Positions 30,446 through 32,879 of a stretch of DNA of 32,879 bases are shown here, one piece after another; the stretch's first letter is position 1; every line of letters starts with the position of its first letter. The notes below the pieces were generated by a model. The model saw nothing but the letters and a program-made list of their open reading frames with translations. It was not told where the DNA came from and searched no databases. The stretch spans positions 1 to 32,879 of the forward strand of contig JAJYLG010000033.1 of NCBI GenBank assembly GCA_021787985.1, in the 5' to 3' direction. The DNA is from Chloroflexota bacterium (lineage in GTDB: Bacteria; Chloroflexota; Dehalococcoidia; DSGV01). Made by a program: the position numbers and the translations under genes.

Positions 30446-30520
30446 GGTTGGGACAACGCCAAGGAGGGTCTTGGCGCGCTGGTGATCGGCTTGGATGATG
30501 GGCTGCCGTTGGCGACAACC
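30446..30520. repeat. Nested inverted repeats in the regulator-Rieske intergenic space
   Basis: CGCCAAG-GAGGGT-CTTGGCG (30457-30476) is a perfect 7-bp hairpin. It sits between GGTTG-GGA-CAACG (30446-30458) and CGTTG-GCGA-CAACC (30507-30520), whose arms are mutually complementary. The remaining 30297-30694 holds no convincing gene and no clear promoter. Confidence 0.4.
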
Positions 30521-30694
30521 CTGGCGATCTCTCCCACTCAACCGAGTGCGCAGACGCGGGGGCGGCACGGATTTGACGGCCGGGGGGCTGGACAGCGATG
30601 TGGCAGGATCCGAGAATAGCAACAAATCGCGCTCCTGTGGTTTGAGCGGCAGCAGGACCGTGCCGCGTCGGCAGAAACCGCAAGGAGGTTGACG

Positions 30695-31288
30695 TTGCCC
30701 GACTCCGTTGCCGGTGGCGAAGCCCGCAATGGAATGACGGGCTCGCCGGAGAGCACGCGGGGAAGCCTGCGGCGGCGTGCGTTCATCCTCAAGGCCCTGG
30801 CCGCCGTGGGAGCGTATGTCGCCGGCGTCCTCGCCGTGGTGGGGGGGCGCAACCTGGTCGGGCCGGTCCTCCCGCAACACTACCGCTGGTCGCTTTGGCC
30901 TCGGAGTGCCACGGCACCCACGCTGGTGTTCAAATCAGCATGGACGCCCGTCGGCGTGGTGGCCGACATACCGGACGCGAAGACCACCCTGGTCACGGTC
31001 AAAGCGCCTGTTGAGGACGCGTGGGCAAGCGGAGACCAACCGGTCGCGGTCTACGTCAAGCGCAGTGGTGACCAGCTCATGGTCTTCGACATCCACTGCA
31101 CGCACCTGGGGTGCGCGGTTCGCTGGACCCAGGGGGCCGGGCGGTTCTTCTGCCCCTGCCACGGGGGCGTCTACGGGGCCGACGGTCAGGTGCTCGCCGG
31201 GCCGCCGCCGCTCCCCCTGTACCAGTACCCCATCAGGGTTGAGAACGGGACGTTGTACATCAGGCCGCGCGCGGGGGGGACGTCCTGA
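30695..31288 (+). CDS. Rieske 2Fe-2S protein of a cytochrome bc-type complex, Tat-exported
   Basis: A 197-residue Rieske protein. The two cluster motifs are CTHLGC (Cys135, His137, Cys140) and CPCHGG (Cys153, Cys155, His156); Cys140 and Cys155 should form the stabilising disulfide. The N-terminal part has RRRAFILK followed by a hydrophobic helix, a good twin-arginine signal-anchor, as usual for folded Rieske proteins. It transfers electrons from quinol to the c-type cytochrome on the outer face of the membrane. TTG 30695 is chosen because AAGGAGG stands six bases upstream; another TTG at 30689 overlaps that site. Its stop overlaps the cytochrome b start by one base (TGATG). Confidence 0.92.
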   Translation: MPDSVAGGEARNGMTGSPESTRGSLRRRAFILKALAAVGAYVAGVLAVVGGRNLVGPVLPQHYRWSLWPRSATAPTLVFKSAWTPVGVVADIPDAKTTLVTVKAPVEDAWASGDQPVAVYVKRSGDQLMVFDIHCTHLGCAVRWTQGAGRFFCPCHGGVYGADGQVLAGPPPLPLYQYPIRVENGTLYIRPRAGGTS

Positions 31289-32664
31289 TGCGCCGCGTTG
31301 GCCGCTGGGTGGACGAGCGGCTCGGACTGGGGGGGATCCTGCGGGCTTTTCTCGACCGGCCGATTCCTCGGGACATCGGCTGGCCGCACACCTTCGGCAG
31401 CGCGCTGCTGTTCCTGATGGGTGTCCAGCTCGTCACCGGCATGCTGCTCGCCCTGAACTACGTGGCGTCTCCCGGGTCCGCGTACGCGAGCACGAGCTAC
31501 CTGCAGACGCACGTGTCTTTCGGCGCGCTGCTGCGCGGAATCCACCTGTGGACCGCGAGCGCGATCGTCCTGTTGGTCGGGCTGCACATGGTCCGCACGT
31601 TCCTGTACGGGGCCTACAAGTACCCTCGTGAGATCACCTGGCTAAGCGGCGTCATCCTGTTCCTTGTCGTTCTGGGGTTCAGCTTCACGGGCTACCTGCT
31701 GCCGTGGGATCAGAAGGCCTACTGGGCGACGGTTGTCGGCACGAATATCGCCGGGTCCGCCCCCCTGGTGGGGCAGTTGGTGCTGCGCTTGCTGCGCGGT
31801 GGGAGCGCCGTGGGAGCGGCCACGCTCGCTCGCTTCTTCGCGTTTCACGTCCTCATCCTCCCGGCGATCCTTGTGTTGCTGGTCATTGCGCATTTGTACA
31901 TGGTGATCCGGCAAGGCATCGCGGCGCCGCCGCGCAAGCGCGCCTTGGTCGAGCCGCTCCCGGCAGAGCCGACGATGGAGTGGTACGCGCGCGAATACGC
32001 GGCGGAGAAGCGGCAGGGCAAGCCCTTCTACGACGCCCTACTGAAAGACGCCATTCTGGTCGCGGTGCTCTTCTCTGCCATTCTCTTCTTGGCCGAGGTG
32101 GTAGGCGCGCCCCTCGGTGTGGCGGCCGATCCCAACAGCACGAACTTCATCCCTCGTCCTGAGTGGTACTTCCTGGATGTCTTCCAGCTCCTGTGGTACT
32201 TCAAGGGAGCGATAGAACCGGTCGGGCTGTTCTTCATTCCGACGGGCTTCATCCTGTTGCTCATCGCGCTGCCGTTCTTCGACCGCGGCCGACAGCGCCA
32301 TCCGTTGCGGCGGCCGATCGCGACCGCCGCCCTCGTGGCGGTGTTGGCGATGGTGGGCGTGCTCACGTACGTGGGCGCCACCGCACCGACATCCGCGCTC
32401 AACGAGACGCTGTCCACGAGCCAGTTGACCCCGGAGCAAGCCGCCGGCGCGAAGCTGTTCGCAACCGAGGGTTGTGTCAACTGCCACAAGATCGACAACG
32501 TGGGTGCCAGCGTTGGGCCCAACCTGTCGCATGTTGGCCGCATTCTTACGGCAGAGCAGATGGCCAGCATCATTACTACCGGGAAGGGGGCGATGCCACC
32601 GTTCAAGACATTGACACCGCAGGAGCTCAACGAGATCGTTGCCTACTTGCAGTCACGTCGCTAG
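31288..32664 (+). CDS. Cytochrome b (b6 plus subunit IV type) fused to C-terminal cytochrome c
   Basis: A 458-residue fusion. The heme-b ligands are His86/His100 and His187/His202; the 14-residue gap in the second pair is the b6f-type spacing. The quinol-oxidation motif PEWY is at 291-294, within the subunit-IV-like half, where three further helices follow. After the last helix (about 344-364) a linker leads to a cytochrome c domain with CVNCH (396-400) and a Met ligand in GAMPPF (Met436). One polypeptide thus carries the b6, subunit IV and cytochrome c functions; with the Rieske protein it can form a complete quinol:cytochrome c unit. The c domain needs the ResA/ResB pathway. Similar b-c fusions occur in Chloroflexota and some Gram-positive bacteria. 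Confidence 0.92.
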   Translation: MRRVGRWVDERLGLGGILRAFLDRPIPRDIGWPHTFGSALLFLMGVQLVTGMLLALNYVASPGSAYASTSYLQTHVSFGALLRGIHLWTASAIVLLVGLHMVRTFLYGAYKYPREITWLSGVILFLVVLGFSFTGYLLPWDQKAYWATVVGTNIAGSAPLVGQLVLRLLRGGSAVGAATLARFFAFHVLILPAILVLLVIAHLYMVIRQGIAAPPRKRALVEPLPAEPTMEWYAREYAAEKRQGKPFYDALLKDAILVAVLFSAILFLAEVVGAPLGVAADPNSTNFIPRPEWYFLDVFQLLWYFKGAIEPVGLFFIPTGFILLLIALPFFDRGRQRHPLRRPIATAALVAVLAMVGVLTYVGATAPTSALNETLSTSQLTPEQAAGAKLFATEGCVNCHKIDNVGASVGPNLSHVGRILTAEQMASIITTGKGAMPPFKTLTPQELNEIVAYLQSRR

Positions 32665-32688
32665 TTGCCTGGGTGTGGACGATCCATC

Positions 32689-32731
32689 GCCTGGCCGATA
32701 GGGGGCTCTTACCGGCGGTGGGGAGCCAGGC
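32689..32731 (+). terminator. Possible terminator after cytochrome b
   Basis: GCCTGGC (32689-32695) and GCCAGGC (32725-32731) are complementary, and GGCTC (32704-32708)/GAGCC (32723-32727) form an inner alternative stem. No T-tract follows. The stretch 32665-32851 shows no gene. Confidence 0.3.
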
Positions 32732-32851
32732 CCGATTGCCGGGGGCTCGCGCCCAGGGGGACGGTACGGCGGGTGCTGCGAACGGGCGGCGAGAGGAACG
32801 TCTGGGCCGGGCGGGGGTGCCTGACCGGCAGGAAGGAGACGGGAAACCGGA

Positions 32852-32879
32852 ATGAGACGACGAGCATGGCGCAAGGTCG
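32852..32879 (+). CDS. Start of a further gene (3' partial)
   Basis: ATG 32852 starts MRRRAWRKV, a basic N-terminus as in signal or anchor segments, and continues past the right edge. GGAAGGAG lies 13 bases upstream, somewhat far. An alternative ATG is at 32865 in another frame. Too short to identify; position after the cytochrome b gene suggests a further respiratory component. Confidence 0.35.

Noticed and set aside
30573-30601. TTGACG followed by CGATGT as promoter of the Rieske operon
   Set aside because: The -10 candidate matches the consensus in only one position; no acceptable box at 16-18 base spacing.
30495-30692. 65-residue open frame in the regulator-Rieske gap
   Set aside because: Arg/Gly/Ser-rich, no ribosome site, and it runs over the inverted repeats and the Rieske ribosome site.

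Overview
The window is strongly GC-rich, tightly packed with genes, and rich in GTG and TTG starts. The gene content suggests a free-living, aerobic, high-GC bacterium, most likely Chloroflexota (Thermomicrobia-like or a related deep lineage); an actinobacterium-like relative is not excluded. Reasons are a cytochrome b6-type protein fused to a c-type cytochrome, a predicted F420-dependent PPOX-class enzyme, ResA/ResB-type cytochrome c maturation, a CysO/CysM-like cysteine pathway, a c-di-AMP (ydaO-type) riboswitch, and several promoters of the TAnnnT kind. No rRNA, tRNA, CRISPR array, insertion sequence or phage gene was seen.

Layout. 1-4241 (+): end of a surface-glycan cluster (O-antigen-ligase-like protein, GT4 glycosyltransferase, secreted four-repeat protein), joined by ATGA/GTGA overlaps. 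4337-5599 (+): M16 zinc peptidase with its own promoter. 5604-6883 (-): histidine phosphatase and HAD hydrolase. 6947-7279 (+): tatA. 7322-7759 (-): F420/PPOX enzyme. 7856-10389 (-): resA-resB behind a good promoter. 10625-12043 (+): exported phosphodiester-glycosidase-family protein. 11964-13965 (-): an intact site-2 protease and, beside it, a gap-free paralogue that has lost its catalytic residues. 14146-14709 (-): DUF488 protein.

14751-18698 (+) is the sulfur-assimilation operon: an Rrf2 regulator with three IscR-like cysteines, cysK, a ubiquitin-like/E1 fusion, a stand-alone ubiquitin-like sulfur carrier, and a second synthase resembling mycobacterial CysM. Together they encode a sulfide route and a protein-thiocarboxylate route to cysteine. 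Both carrier domains continue beyond their diglycine, which normally must be the C-terminus. 18705-20310 (-) is a small operon (zinc ribbon, ABM-like protein, methyltransferase) behind a TTGACA promoter and a clear c-di-AMP riboswitch. 20438-25365 (-) holds moxR, DUF58 and a transglutaminase-like membrane protein (the usual trio), followed by a small XdhC-domain protein; the transglutaminase lacks its catalytic residues.

25656-26687 (+): M23 lipoprotein. 26803-27435 (-): DoxX-family protein with a CRP-type palindrome upstream. 27655-27843 (+): small membrane protein. 28039-30296 (-): NarL-type response regulator and PAS histidine kinase. 30695-32664 (+): Rieske protein with a twin-arginine signal and the cytochrome b-c fusion; the next gene just begins at the right edge. 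TatA, ResA/ResB and the Rieske/cytochrome genes are functionally related, since export of a folded Fe-S protein and covalent heme attachment are both needed to build this respiratory complex.

The most interesting items are the c-di-AMP riboswitch in front of an unusual target, the sulfur-carrier operon with non-terminal diglycines, and two apparently catalytically dead enzymes that keep their fold.
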